DNA of 64,000 nt. Source: Sediminibacterium sp. GTDB taxonomy: Bacteria > Bacteroidota > Bacteroidia > Chitinophagales > Chitinophagaceae. The DNA lies in the NCBI GenBank assembly GCA_027490265.1, contig JAIXYL010000002.1, forward strand, positions 1 to 64,000. Reading direction: 5' to 3'. The notes under the pieces were generated by a model that ran no database searches, was not told the origin of the DNA, and saw nothing but the letters and a program-made list of their open reading frames with translations. Positions 45,368 through 55,619 of this stretch are shown here, piece by piece. Numbering within the stretch: the stretch's first letter is position 1; each line of letters opens with the position of its first letter. The position numbers were made by a program, and so were the translations under genes.

Positions 45368-46378
45368 TTAATAATTCAATCCTACAGCATCTCGCACCAA
45401 TTTAAGGGTTTCAGAGGCCCTAGAACGCCCTTTATCAGCGCCTTGCTTGATGATGCGGTGCAATTCATCTGTATTCGATAAAAGGTCTGCTGCTTTTTCT
45501 CGGATGGGCTGAATAAATGCCACCATATCTTCAGCCAATTGCTTTTTCATATCCCCATAACGGATGATGCATTGGCCCGCAGAGCTGGCATTAAAATCAT
45601 CTTCAAATTTTTGTAAAGTATCGGGTGCACTCACCAACTTCATCATGGTGAATAGATTTTGTATGTAATCAGGCTTTTCCGAATGAGGTGCTTCTGGCCC
45701 TTGATCAGTTTTGGCTTTCATGATTTTCTTACGAATCATTTCATCGGTGTCGGCCAAATAAAGGGTGGCATTTTGATTTTCGCTTTTGCTCATTTTGCCA
45801 TTGCCATCTAAGCCCATGATGCGGATTAAGTCATTGCCATAGTTAAAGGCATATGGCAAGGGGAATACTTCTCCGTAACGATAGTTAAAGCGGTCAGCAA
45901 AATTCCTGGCCATTTCTAAATGTTGTTCCTGGTCTTTACCAACGGGCACTTTTACGGCTCTTTGAATAATGATATCTGCGGCTTGTAATACGGGATACGT
46001 TAATAAACCAGCATTCACGTTATCTGGTTGTAATCTTACTTTTTCTTTGAATGTTACCGTTTTTTCTAATTCACCCTTGTAAGACAACATATTCAAATAC
46101 AAGTACAACTCAGCAATTTCTGGAATATCACTTTGAACATAAAATGCTACTTTCTCAGGATCTAATCCACAAGCCACATTTTCTGCAATGACTCTATATA
46201 CACTGTTCTTTAATTCCTTGGTGTCTGGATGTGTGGTTAAACTATGCCAATTGGCTACAAAAAAGTAACAATTAAAATCGTCTTGCATGCGCACATAATT
46301 GCGCATCGCACCAAAATAATTGCCCAGATGTAAAAATCCGGTAGGCCTGATGCCACTTACTACAACCTCTTTTTCCAT
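45368..46378 (-). CDS. trpS: Tryptophan--tRNA ligase
   Basis: Charges tRNA-Trp. ATG 46378 (MEKEVVVSGIRPTG) gives 336 aa, typical; the frame upstream of it is not native. The HIGH-like motif is TGFLHLGNYFG and KMSKS is GNGKMSKSENQ. A near-consensus -7 box (TATCTTCG) lies 5 bases upstream on the minus strand. Its start codon overlaps a candidate start codon of divergent recG. Confidence 0.95.
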   Translation of the reverse strand: MEKEVVVSGIRPTGFLHLGNYFGAMRNYVRMQDDFNCYFFVANWHSLTTHPDTKELKNSVYRVIAENVACGLDPEKVAFYVQSDIPEIAELYLYLNMLSYKGELEKTVTFKEKVRLQPDNVNAGLLTYPVLQAADIIIQRAVKVPVGKDQEQHLEMARNFADRFNYRYGEVFPLPYAFNYGNDLIRIMGLDGNGKMSKSENQNATLYLADTDEMIRKKIMKAKTDQGPEAPHSEKPDYIQNLFTMMKLVSAPDTLQKFEDDFNASSAGQCIIRYGDMKKQLAEDMVAFIQPIREKAADLLSNTDELHRIIKQGADKGRSRASETLKLVRDAVGLNY

Positions 46379-48578
46379 GTGGGCGAAGATAAATATAGAG
46401 TTTGGTTTTTTATGGTTGGCATCAAAAGAAATCGGAAATTGTACCCGGAACCATTTTATTAGCACCATTTCAGCCACAAATACCATACTTGCTTCACCAA
46501 TAGAATACCTTAAGGGGGTTGGCCCACTTAGGGCGGATATGCTTAAGAAGGAATTAGAGCTCTTTACCTTCAATGATTTATTGCAGCATTATCCCATAAG
46601 GCATATCGATAAAACCAAAGTAAGTGCCATCGCCGATATCAATTTTCAAACAGAATATATACAGGTAGCTGGCAGATTGATACAGTTTGATATCATTGGT
46701 GAAAAAAGAGCCAAACGGTTGGTCGCTCAAATTAAAGATGCTTCTGGTATTTTAGAATTAACCTGGTTTCAAGGCATCAGTTGGGTTCAGAAAAGTTTAT
46801 ACATTGGCTCTGACTATTTGGTGTTTGGCAAAACTACTTACTTCAATGGCAAGCCTCAAATAGTGCATCCTGAAATTGAAGTATTTGAGCCAGCCAAAAT
46901 GAGTGGCAAAGCATTTCTAGAGCCTGTATATCCCTCCACAGAAAAATTAAAGGCAAGGGGTTTAAATGGAAGGCAGCTAGCTAAGTTAACTTACACATTG
47001 TTCCAACAATTGGCCCCCAAAGATTTGCCTGAAAATATTCCACAAAAAGTATTGACCAATTTAAAGTTATTGGGCCGCTTTGAAGCCCTTGCCAATATTC
47101 ATTTTCCGGTGACCGAATTGCATTTTAAAAAAGCATTAGAGCGCCTGAAGTTTGAAGAATTTTTTATTGCACAAATCCGATTGCAGTTGGTGCGATTGCA
47201 GCGCAACAATTACAGCAAGGGTGTCGTCTTTGAAAAAGTGGGTAGTTATTTCAATGATTTTTATCAACAGTATCTGCCATTTGAATTAACGGGTGCACAA
47301 AAGCGGGTGCTCAAAGAAATCAGACAGGATACGGCCAGGGGCAAACAAATGAATCGCTTATTGCAAGGGGATGTTGGCAGTGGTAAAACCATTGTGGCAT
47401 TACTGAGTATGTTATTAGCGGCAGACAATGGCTATCAAAGTGCTTTAATGGCACCTACCGAAATATTGGCACAACAACATTATCAAAGCTTAACCAGCTT
47501 ATTAAAAGATATGCCTGTTGAAGTGGCGCTTTTAACTGGCAGTACCAAAACAGCTGAAAGAAAAAGAATATTAAAAGGACTGGAAGAAGACAGCATTCAT
47601 TTTGTAGTTGGCACACACGCCATTATTGAAGACAAAGTTCAATTTAAACATTTGGGTTTGGTGATTGTGGATGAGCAACATCGATTTGGGGTTGCGCAAA
47701 GGGCCAGACTATGGACTAAATCGGTGATACCTCCACATGTATTGGTGATGACTGCTACACCCATACCAAGAACGCTGGCAATGACCGCTTATGGTGATTT
47801 AGAATACAGTATTATGGATGAATTGCCACCCGGCAGAATGCCCATTAAAACTGTGCATCGCAACGAAATGGCCAGGGCAAGTGTCATGGGATTTGTAAAA
47901 GAAGAAATAGCCAAAGGTCGACAAGCTTATTTTATTTATCCATTAATTGAGGAAAGTGAAAAATTAAGTTATGAAGACTTGATGCAAGGCTATGAGCAGG
48001 TCAAAAGTTTTTTTCCAGAGCCTAATTATCGCATCAGCATGGTTCATGGCAGACAGCCTACCGATCAAAAGGAAACCAATATGCAACGGTTTGTGCAAGG
48101 CGATACACAAATCATGGTCAGTACCACGGTGATTGAGGTAGGGGTGAATGTACCAAATGCCTCAGTGATGGTGATTGAAAGTGCTGAAAAATTTGGGTTA
48201 TCACAATTGCACCAGTTAAGAGGAAGAGTTGGTAGGGGTAGTGAACAAAGTTTTTGCATTTTATTAACGGGCAGCAAAGCCAGCAAAGAAGCTAAAGAAC
48301 GTATCTCTATCATGTGTGCTACAAATGATGGCTTTAAAATTGCAGAAAAAGACCTAGAAATGCGGGGTCCAGGCGATATTGAAGGCACCAGACAGAGTGG
48401 AGCACTGAACTTTAAGTTGGCAAGTATTGTTAATGACAAAGCGCTTTTAGAATTGGCCAAAACACAGGCCGAACAAATTGTGGAACAAGATTTGTACTTG
48501 GATTTACCTGAGAATGCTTTGTTAAAAAATTACTTGGCCTCTCAACAATTAAAACAGGGCTGGAGTAAAATATCGTAA
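46377..48578 (+). CDS. recG: ATP-dependent DNA helicase RecG (start uncertain)
   Basis: RecG remodels stalled replication forks and Holliday junctions. Conserved parts: the wedge domain (SPIEYLKGVGPLRADML), Walker A QGDVGSGKTIVALL, motif II VDEQHRFGVAQR, motif III TATPIPRTLAM and the QLRGRVGRG motif VI. The listed ATG at 46377 gives 733 aa, about 30 longer than usual, and overlaps the trpS start. A TTG at 46416 or an ATT at 46467 would give about 720 or 703 aa. No ATG lies close to the conserved N-terminus. Confidence 0.9.
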   Translation: MWAKINIEFGFLWLASKEIGNCTRNHFISTISATNTILASPIEYLKGVGPLRADMLKKELELFTFNDLLQHYPIRHIDKTKVSAIADINFQTEYIQVAGRLIQFDIIGEKRAKRLVAQIKDASGILELTWFQGISWVQKSLYIGSDYLVFGKTTYFNGKPQIVHPEIEVFEPAKMSGKAFLEPVYPSTEKLKARGLNGRQLAKLTYTLFQQLAPKDLPENIPQKVLTNLKLLGRFEALANIHFPVTELHFKKALERLKFEEFFIAQIRLQLVRLQRNNYSKGVVFEKVGSYFNDFYQQYLPFELTGAQKRVLKEIRQDTARGKQMNRLLQGDVGSGKTIVALLSMLLAADNGYQSALMAPTEILAQQHYQSLTSLLKDMPVEVALLTGSTKTAERKRILKGLEEDSIHFVVGTHAIIEDKVQFKHLGLVIVDEQHRFGVAQRARLWTKSVIPPHVLVMTATPIPRTLAMTAYGDLEYSIMDELPPGRMPIKTVHRNEMARASVMGFVKEEIAKGRQAYFIYPLIEESEKLSYEDLMQGYEQVKSFFPEPNYRISMVHGRQPTDQKETNMQRFVQGDTQIMVSTTVIEVGVNVPNASVMVIESAEKFGLSQLHQLRGRVGRGSEQSFCILLTGSKASKEAKERISIMCATNDGFKIAEKDLEMRGPGDIEGTRQSGALNFKLASIVNDKALLELAKTQAEQIVEQDLYLDLPENALLKNYLASQQLKQGWSKIS

Positions 48579-48590
48579 CTTAAGATAGTG

Positions 48591-51500
48591 ATGCGGAAAT
48601 ACATTGGATTAATATGGTTGTTATTGTTGCATGTACTCACAGTGCATGGACAAGGATATTTAGATTTTGTAGAAAATAAAGGGCAATGGCCAGCATCCAT
48701 TCAATTTAAAAGCGAGATGCCAGCCAGTGCTTTCGCTTTAACCAAAAATGGATACAGGGTATTGCAACACAATGTGGACGATTATGCGGCCATATCCGAG
48801 TCTAAACACGTAGCGCATCAACACCAAACAGCCACTCAAAAATCAGACGTCAATCCAAAGTTTAGTTCCGAGGAATCTTATACACTGCGCTCACACGCTT
48901 ATGAAGTGAAGTTTCTAAATGCTAATCCTAATCCGACGATTGTATCAGACAAACCATTGAGCGGGGTCAGCAATTATTTTATCGGCAACGATCCAAGCAA
49001 ATGGGCATCAAATTGTAAAACCTTTCAATCGGTTACGTATAAAAATATGTATCCCAATATTGATATTCGTTATTACACCAATAATGGGGTATTGAAATAC
49101 GATATCATTGTACATCCTGGTGGTGACCCAGCTAAGTTGGTGATGTTTTTTGAAGGTACCAACGGTATGAGTTTAAAGAATGGTGCACTCCAAATCAAGA
49201 CATCGGTTGGTACATTACAGGAAACCATTCCATACAGTTATCAAATTGTTGATGGAGAACGTAAAGAAGTCAATGCAGGTTATGAAATAAAAGGCAATTT
49301 GGTGAAGTTATCGGTTGATCCAAACTACAATAAAAACACTACCCTTGTTATTGATCCACAACCCGTATTCATCAGTTATTCTGGCAGTAGGGCCGATAAC
49401 TGGGGCTTTACAGCAACCTATGATTTACTGGGTAATTTTTATGCAGGTGGTGTGGTCTTTAGTCCCGGATTTCCAACTACTAATGGGGCTTTTCAATCAG
49501 GCTTTGGCGGTGGGGTAACAGAAGGTACGATCACTGGATTTGATATGGGTATTTTAAAGTTTGAGCCAGGCGGCACCAGTTTAATTTATGCCACTTATAT
49601 TGGTGGAAATGGTAATGAACAACCACATAGTTTGGTAGCCGATGCAGCTGGCAATTTGGTCATAGCTGGCAGAACTTCTTCGGGGAGCAATTATCCAACA
49701 GCCGCAGCTTTCCCACTTTATGGTGATGGAGGTGGTATTTTTGATATTGTCTTGACCAAATTAAACCCCAGTGGAACCGCATTGGTTGGCTCAGTACGAA
49801 TTGGTGGAGAAGGTAGGGATGGGGTTAATATCAGACCCAATTATGATTCGCCTTTAGGCCCAGAGACAACTAGAAGAAATTATGGAGATGACGCGCGTAG
49901 TGAAGTGATTTTTGACAACCAAGGTAATATCATTTTAGCATCCGTTACACAGTCAACTGATTTTCCAACTACTCCTGGAGCATTTCAACGCAACCATGGA
50001 GCAGCAAGAACAAGCGGCGATAACAGAATGCAGGACGGTGTATTGATTAAAATGAATGCCAATTTATCACAGGTATTGTTTTCGAGTTATTTGGGTGGGA
50101 GTGATGACGATGCAGCATTTGTATTGGCCATCAATCCGGCCAATAATGCCATTTATGTTGCAGGTGCAACAGCTAGTTCAGATATGCCAGGCAGATCCAA
50201 CGCAGCCCCAAGTTTTAATAGTAGAAGAGGTGAAGTAGATGGATTTATCAGCATCATTTCACCAGACGGTTCTACTATCAATAGTACCAGTTATATCGGT
50301 ACAGATAGGGTAGATGTCATTTTTGGTATTCAATTTGATCGACAAGGGTATCCATATATAGTGGGAACTACCACCGGTGTGTTCACTCCTATTAATTCAC
50401 CTTATAATAATCGCAATCCCGGACAAAATTCAGGGAAACAATTTATCGCAAAGTTGCAACCCGACTTATCTAATTTTATTTACTTCACCAATTTTGGTAC
50501 GACTAACGCCAGTTTACCAAATTTATCAATTTCTGCATTCTTAGTAGACCGATGCGGCAATGTATATGTATCAGGCTGGGGGGGCAGTAATATCAATAGT
50601 TTCCCAACAACTGCGATTAATAATTTGCCAATTACTTCCGATGCCTATCAGTCGTCAACAGATGGTGCTGATTTTTATTTCTTTGTATTAGAACGTGACG
50701 CACAAAGTCAATTGTATGGGTCATTTTTTGGACAAACTGGAGGTTTTGCAGACCATGTGGATGGAGGTACAAGCCGGTTTGATCCCAATGGTACCATCTA
50801 TCAATCCATATGTTCTTGTAGACGAACTGGTGATCCGAGCCGACCAATCATCGGCACTGGTGGTGCATGGTCAACCACCAATCGCAGTAATTCTTGTAAT
50901 TTATTGGCGATTAAAATTGCGTTTAATTTAGCAGGCGTTGGCGGGGGGATTAAAACCGCCATTAATGGTGTACCCCGAGACACATCGGGCTGCGTTCCTT
51001 TGACTGTAGTGTTTTCAGATACACTCGAGTTGGCCAAATCGTATCGATGGAATTTTAACGATGGCTCTCCAGAAGTAACCACCAATAATCCTTCCATCAC
51101 ACACACGTTTAATAATGTAGGTGTTTACAATGTGCGGTTGATTGCCATTGATTCAGCTACTTGTAATATCAGTGATACATCGTTCATCACCATGCGTGTA
51201 AGAGCAGATGAAGCCATCCTTTCTTTTACACCCAATAAGTTATTACCCTGCGAATCCTTGACCTATCGGTTCGATAATACATCCATTGCGCCACGAGCGT
51301 TTGGTGCCAATGCTTTCCGATGGGATTTTGGAGATGGCACCAGGCAGGTTGCGTCCTTTGGATCAGTCACGCATACTTATGCAACCCCAGGCACATACAA
51401 TGTAAGGTTGATTTTAATTGATACCAGTTTCTGTAATGAACAAGACAGTACAACCATTCAGTTAAGAATTTCTCCTTTGGTAGATGCAAGAGTGCAAACA

Positions 51501-52247
51501 CCATCTATAGGTTGTGTGCCCTATACCGCAGTCTTTAATAATGTATCCTTAGCCGGCAGAACATTTCTATGGGACTTTGGTGATGGGGGAACATCCACAC
51601 AAACATCACCACAACATTTGTATGCTGCTGTAGGTACTTATAATGTTCGTTTGATTGCCATTGATTCTTCTACTTGTAATATTGCCGATACGCTTGTCTT
51701 CTCAATTAGTGTGAGAGATAATCCAACAGCGGGTATCAGTTTTACGCCAGACCCAACTGAACCCAATACACCTGTAACTTTTATCAACAGTAGTTTTGGA
51801 GCCAATCGATACAAATGGACTTTTGGAGATGGAGATTCATTGAATGCGGTTAGATCAGATACTACTGTTAGACACTTGTACAATGCCAGTGGCACTTATA
51901 ATGCTTGTGTGATTGCATACAATGATGCGGGTTGTTCGGATACGGCATGTGTGCCAGTCGTCGTGACCATTGTGCCAGGCTTTAATGTGCCCAATGCATT
52001 TTCACCAAATGGCGATGGCACCAATGATCGCATTTTTGTAAAGGGTTTTGGGATTGCAAAAATGAATTGGAAAATTTACAATCGATGGGGTAAGTTATTG
52101 TTTGTGGGAACCAGTCCTTCGCAGGGTTGGGATGGCACATACAATGGCAAATTGCAACCTCAGGAAGTATACCATTATACATTAGAATTAGAATTCAGTA
52201 CCAAGGAAAAAGCCACTAAAAAAGGCGATATAACATTATTGAGATAA
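48591..52247 (+). CDS. Giant PKD adhesin with type B T9SS (gliding-type) sorting domain
   Basis: A 1218-aa surface protein. It has a signal peptide (to about residue 22) and a DUF7948-like N-terminal domain with FVENKGQWPASIQFK. A beta-propeller of SBBP-type repeats follows (about 270-790, YATYIGGNGNEQPHSLV). Four PKD domains span about 795-1120 (YRWNFNDG, FRWDFGDG, FLWDFGDG, YKWTFGDG). The C-terminal gliding motility-associated domain begins VPNAFSPNGDGTNDRI. Probably a T9SS-secreted adhesin. Its stop overlaps the PorP/SprF-like gene by one base, the classic SprB-SprF type pairing. Confidence 0.92.
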   Translation: MRKYIGLIWLLLLHVLTVHGQGYLDFVENKGQWPASIQFKSEMPASAFALTKNGYRVLQHNVDDYAAISESKHVAHQHQTATQKSDVNPKFSSEESYTLRSHAYEVKFLNANPNPTIVSDKPLSGVSNYFIGNDPSKWASNCKTFQSVTYKNMYPNIDIRYYTNNGVLKYDIIVHPGGDPAKLVMFFEGTNGMSLKNGALQIKTSVGTLQETIPYSYQIVDGERKEVNAGYEIKGNLVKLSVDPNYNKNTTLVIDPQPVFISYSGSRADNWGFTATYDLLGNFYAGGVVFSPGFPTTNGAFQSGFGGGVTEGTITGFDMGILKFEPGGTSLIYATYIGGNGNEQPHSLVADAAGNLVIAGRTSSGSNYPTAAAFPLYGDGGGIFDIVLTKLNPSGTALVGSVRIGGEGRDGVNIRPNYDSPLGPETTRRNYGDDARSEVIFDNQGNIILASVTQSTDFPTTPGAFQRNHGAARTSGDNRMQDGVLIKMNANLSQVLFSSYLGGSDDDAAFVLAINPANNAIYVAGATASSDMPGRSNAAPSFNSRRGEVDGFISIISPDGSTINSTSYIGTDRVDVIFGIQFDRQGYPYIVGTTTGVFTPINSPYNNRNPGQNSGKQFIAKLQPDLSNFIYFTNFGTTNASLPNLSISAFLVDRCGNVYVSGWGGSNINSFPTTAINNLPITSDAYQSSTDGADFYFFVLERDAQSQLYGSFFGQTGGFADHVDGGTSRFDPNGTIYQSICSCRRTGDPSRPIIGTGGAWSTTNRSNSCNLLAIKIAFNLAGVGGGIKTAINGVPRDTSGCVPLTVVFSDTLELAKSYRWNFNDGSPEVTTNNPSITHTFNNVGVYNVRLIAIDSATCNISDTSFITMRVRADEAILSFTPNKLLPCESLTYRFDNTSIAPRAFGANAFRWDFGDGTRQVASFGSVTHTYATPGTYNVRLILIDTSFCNEQDSTTIQLRISPLVDARVQTPSIGCVPYTAVFNNVSLAGRTFLWDFGDGGTSTQTSPQHLYAAVGTYNVRLIAIDSSTCNIADTLVFSISVRDNPTAGISFTPDPTEPNTPVTFINSSFGANRYKWTFGDGDSLNAVRSDTTVRHLYNASGTYNACVIAYNDAGCSDTACVPVVVTIVPGFNVPNAFSPNGDGTNDRIFVKGFGIAKMNWKIYNRWGKLLFVGTSPSQGWDGTYNGKLQPQEVYHYTLELEFSTKEKATKKGDITLLR

Positions 52248-53278
52248 TGCAGAAAACCAAATTCATATATAGTCTATTGGTGTTGTGGACCTGGATGATG
52301 GGCCAGCAAGCGGTACATGCACAAGCACTTAATTATTCACAATACTTTAATTCACCCCTACTGATTAATCCAGCGAATACAGGGTTCAATCCTGATTACG
52401 ATTATCGCGCAGGCATGAATTACAGAACCCAATGGGCTTCAGTTGGTGTACCTTATAAAACCATGGGTGTATGGGCCGATACCAAATTATTTGCCAATCG
52501 TTTTGAGAATGGATGGATGGGCATTGGTGGTAGTATTATGAAAGATGTTGCAGGACAGGGACAGCTCAGCGCAACAGCTGCCTCTTTGTCTGTTGCTTGG
52601 CACCAAATGTTGGGATACAACAGTTTGTTGAGTGCAGGCTTTAGTGCAGGCATTACTACCAAGCGAGTAGACATCAATAAACTCAATTTCGACAACCAGT
52701 GGAACGGACAATTTTTTGATGTTGCCATTCCCTCATTTGAACCCTTTGCTTTTAGTCAAGTAGGATATTTAGATATCAATATGGGATTGAATTATGCCTA
52801 TTTTGCTTCAGAGAATTTTTACTTTAATGCGGGGGTATCATTGATGCATTTGAATCGACCAAAGGAAAGTTTTTTTGCTGCCAATATTAGTGAAGCAAGT
52901 GTGCCTATGCGGTATAATTTGTTTGCCAATGCGAGTTTAAAAATTGAAGACCTCTGGATTGTTAATCCAAATATTTATTTTAGTTCTGTAGGTAATTCAA
53001 GTGAATTGGTGATGGGGGTCAATGCCAATAGAAATTTAGGCGGCAATGGGCTGCAACAAATGATTGTTGGCTTGTATTATAGAAATGCGGATGCCATTAT
53101 CCCAATGGTAGGCTATCAAATCAATGATCTAAAAATTACTGTGAATTACGACGCCACTATTTCTTCTTTGGGCAGACTCAATGCAGCCCGGGGTGCCTAT
53201 GAATTATCCATAGTTAAGCAGGGTATTTTCACCAGCTCACTCGGAAGGTCCGTGAAATGTCCAACGGTTCGGTTTTAA
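52247..53278 (+). CDS. PorP/SprF-type T9SS membrane protein
   Basis: Members of this family are outer-membrane proteins that assist secretion or anchoring of a neighbouring type B adhesin. The 343-aa protein has a signal peptide (ending VHAQ) and the family opening LNYSQYFNSPLLINPANTG with YRAGMNYRTQWASV, then many beta strands. Its ATG overlaps the adhesin stop (TAATG), so the two are made together. Confidence 0.92.
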   Translation: MQKTKFIYSLLVLWTWMMGQQAVHAQALNYSQYFNSPLLINPANTGFNPDYDYRAGMNYRTQWASVGVPYKTMGVWADTKLFANRFENGWMGIGGSIMKDVAGQGQLSATAASLSVAWHQMLGYNSLLSAGFSAGITTKRVDINKLNFDNQWNGQFFDVAIPSFEPFAFSQVGYLDINMGLNYAYFASENFYFNAGVSLMHLNRPKESFFAANISEASVPMRYNLFANASLKIEDLWIVNPNIYFSSVGNSSELVMGVNANRNLGGNGLQQMIVGLYYRNADAIIPMVGYQINDLKITVNYDATISSLGRLNAARGAYELSIVKQGIFTSSLGRSVKCPTVRF

Positions 53279-53320
53279 GTGCTTCAAACTTTATATATTG
53301 CGTTCCACAATTCGTGACGC

Positions 53321-54610
53321 ATGAAGTACGCACCGCTAGACCCCGCTATTTTTATCAACAATCGCAAAAGATTTGTTAGTCAATTATTGCCCAACAGCAT
53401 TGCCATTTTTGTAAGCAATGACGAATGGCCAAGCAATGGAGACGCCTTACACGCGTTTAAGCAAAACAGTGATTTGTATTGGTTGAGTGGCATTGTGCAA
53501 GAAGACTCCATGGTAATTTTATTTCCCGACAATCCAGATCCCAAATTCAGAGAGGTTTTGGTATTGGTAAGACCGAATGAACTAAAAGAAAAATGGGATG
53601 GCAAACGCCTCAGAGCCGCTGAAGCCAAAGCCATTTCAGGCATGGCAACGGTTGTATGGCTAGACAGCTTGGATGCGTTGTTACAAGGTTGGATACACTT
53701 GGCCGATCATATTTATTTAGACAGCAACGAAAATGATCGCAAAGCATCGAGCATTCGCTCCAGAGAATACCGATTCATTGACGAAATGAAAGCGCAGTAT
53801 CCATTGCATCAATTCATGCGCTCTGCAAAAATCATGAAAACTTTGCGCGCCATTAAATCCAAAGAAGAAATAGTGGTGGTGCAAAAAGCCATTGACATCA
53901 CCGATCAAACATTTAGACGCTTAATGAGATTCATACAACCTGGGGTGTATGAATACGAAATTGAAGCTGAAATTTGGCACAGTTTTTTAAGCCAAAGAGC
54001 TACTGGCCCTGCATATGGCAGTATTATTGCCAGTGGCGATAATGCCAGAACCCTGCACTATGTCAGCAACAATGCAAAATGCAAGGATGGAGATTTGATC
54101 TTAATGGATTTTGGGGCTGAATACGGCGGTTATTGTGCCGATTTAACCAGAACCATTCCGGTGAATGGCAAATTCACCAAACGCCAAAAAGTAGTATACA
54201 ATGCCTGTTTAGATTTGCACAACTATGCCAAATCAATTTTAAAACCAGGCATCAGTATTTTAGCGTACACCGATAAAGTGGGAGAAGCCGCCACCCAACA
54301 ATTTTTAAAAATTGGTTTGCTGAAAAAATCGGATGTAAAAAATGAAGACCCTGATAACAGAGCCTATCGTAAATATTTATACCATGGCATTTCGCACCAT
54401 TTGGGTATAGATGTTCATGATTTGGGCACCAGAACAGAACCCATTAAAGCGGGAATGTTGTTCACGATAGAGCCAGGTATATATATTGAAGAAGAACAAA
54501 TGGGGGTGCGCATTGAGAACAATGTCTGGATCACCAAAAATGGTAATATTGATCTGATGAAGCAAATTCCCATTACAGTAGAAGCCATTGAATCATTCAT
54601 GAAGCGCTAA
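53321..54610 (+). CDS. pepP: Xaa-Pro aminopeptidase
   Basis: M24B peptidase that removes N-terminal residues before proline. The 429-aa protein has an N-terminal creatinase-like domain and a C-terminal pita-bread domain. Metal ligands are seen in LILMDFGAEYGGYCADLTRT (two Asp), HGISHHLGIDVHD (His), TIEPGIYIEEEQMGVRIENN (two Glu). It leads a tight cluster pepP-pssA-purS-rsmI. Confidence 0.93.
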   Translation: MKYAPLDPAIFINNRKRFVSQLLPNSIAIFVSNDEWPSNGDALHAFKQNSDLYWLSGIVQEDSMVILFPDNPDPKFREVLVLVRPNELKEKWDGKRLRAAEAKAISGMATVVWLDSLDALLQGWIHLADHIYLDSNENDRKASSIRSREYRFIDEMKAQYPLHQFMRSAKIMKTLRAIKSKEEIVVVQKAIDITDQTFRRLMRFIQPGVYEYEIEAEIWHSFLSQRATGPAYGSIIASGDNARTLHYVSNNAKCKDGDLILMDFGAEYGGYCADLTRTIPVNGKFTKRQKVVYNACLDLHNYAKSILKPGISILAYTDKVGEAATQQFLKIGLLKKSDVKNEDPDNRAYRKYLYHGISHHLGIDVHDLGTRTEPIKAGMLFTIEPGIYIEEEQMGVRIENNVWITKNGNIDLMKQIPITVEAIESFMKR

Positions 54611-54611
54611 T

Positions 54612-55373
54612 ATGAAGCAACAAATTCCAAATGTGTTTACGCTGGTTAATTTATTTTTAGGCAGCACCGCCATTTTATACATTCTGCAACCAGGATTGGC
54701 TTATCACGCCGAGGGAGATGGCCTTGTGGCCATACCAGAGAAAATGATGATGGCCAGTTGGTTGATTTTTGCAGCAGCATTCGTAGATTTTTTAGACGGA
54801 TTTGTTGCAAGATGGTTAGGTGCTTGTTCAGATATGGGCAAGCAATTGGATTCATTGGCAGATGTAGTCAGCTTTGGTGTTGCACCTGGTTTAATCTTAG
54901 TGCAATTCTTGCGTTTTGCCTATGCCAGTCATGAGGGTGGATTAGACACTCCCATTGCACTCTATTTGCCAGCCTTGATTTATCCTTGCGCAGGCGCATA
55001 CCGCTTGGCTCGATTTAATTTAGATACCACAAAGTCGGTTGGCTTTAAAGGTATACCCATACCAGCCGCAGGTATATTAGTGGCTTCCTTTCCGTTGGTG
55101 AATTGGTATGCACAAGACGCATGGATACTAGACCTATTATTGAATAAATGGCTTTGGTACGGATTGGTGCTTGTATTAAGTGCAGGCATGGTGTCTACAG
55201 TGCCAATGCTGGCTTTAAAGTTTAACAGCTTAAGCTTCCAAAAAATATTACCCTTTTTAATCATCTTATTCATTGCACTGCCAGTTGGGTTTCTTTTTGG
55301 CTGGCTGGCAATTTCAGCAGGATTTATTGCGTATGTAATTCTATCTTTGCTGTTTAAACCAACTGAATCATGA
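54612..55373 (+). CDS. pssA: CDP-diacylglycerol--serine O-phosphatidyltransferase
   Basis: Makes phosphatidylserine, precursor of phosphatidylethanolamine. The 253-aa membrane protein has the CDP-alcohol phosphotransferase signature, DG-x2-AR-x8-G-x3-D-x3-D, running from DGFVARWLG to KQLDSLAD. It contains several hydrophobic helices. One base separates it from pepP and it overlaps purS by 4 bases. Confidence 0.95.
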   Translation: MKQQIPNVFTLVNLFLGSTAILYILQPGLAYHAEGDGLVAIPEKMMMASWLIFAAAFVDFLDGFVARWLGACSDMGKQLDSLADVVSFGVAPGLILVQFLRFAYASHEGGLDTPIALYLPALIYPCAGAYRLARFNLDTTKSVGFKGIPIPAAGILVASFPLVNWYAQDAWILDLLLNKWLWYGLVLVLSAGMVSTVPMLALKFNSLSFQKILPFLIILFIALPVGFLFGWLAISAGFIAYVILSLLFKPTES

Positions 55374-55618
55374 AGTTTGAAGTAGCCATCAATGTAATGC
55401 CGTTAAAAGATTTGTTAGATCCTCAAGGGAAAGCCGTTTTGGGTGGCTTGGCCAACCTTGGCATTCATGAAGTACAAGATGTAAGAGTTGGTAAACATAT
55501 TACATTGGTGGTTGAAGCAGCCAATGCCGAAGAAGCCAAAGCCATCGCAGAGAAAGCGGCTAAGCAGTTATTGGCTAATCAGGTCATGGAATTTTTTGAG
55601 ATTACCATAAACGGTTAA
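55370..55618 (+). CDS. purS: Phosphoribosylformylglycinamidine synthase subunit PurS
   Basis: PurS is the small subunit of the split FGAM synthase (PurSLQ) of purine synthesis. The 82-aa protein matches family length and the motif DPQGKAVLGGLANLGIHEVQDVRVGKH. purL and purQ are not in the window. It overlaps pssA by 4 bases, and rsmI begins 1 base after its stop. Confidence 0.93.
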   Translation: MKFEVAINVMPLKDLLDPQGKAVLGGLANLGIHEVQDVRVGKHITLVVEAANAEEAKAIAEKAAKQLLANQVMEFFEITING

Positions 55619-55619
55619 T

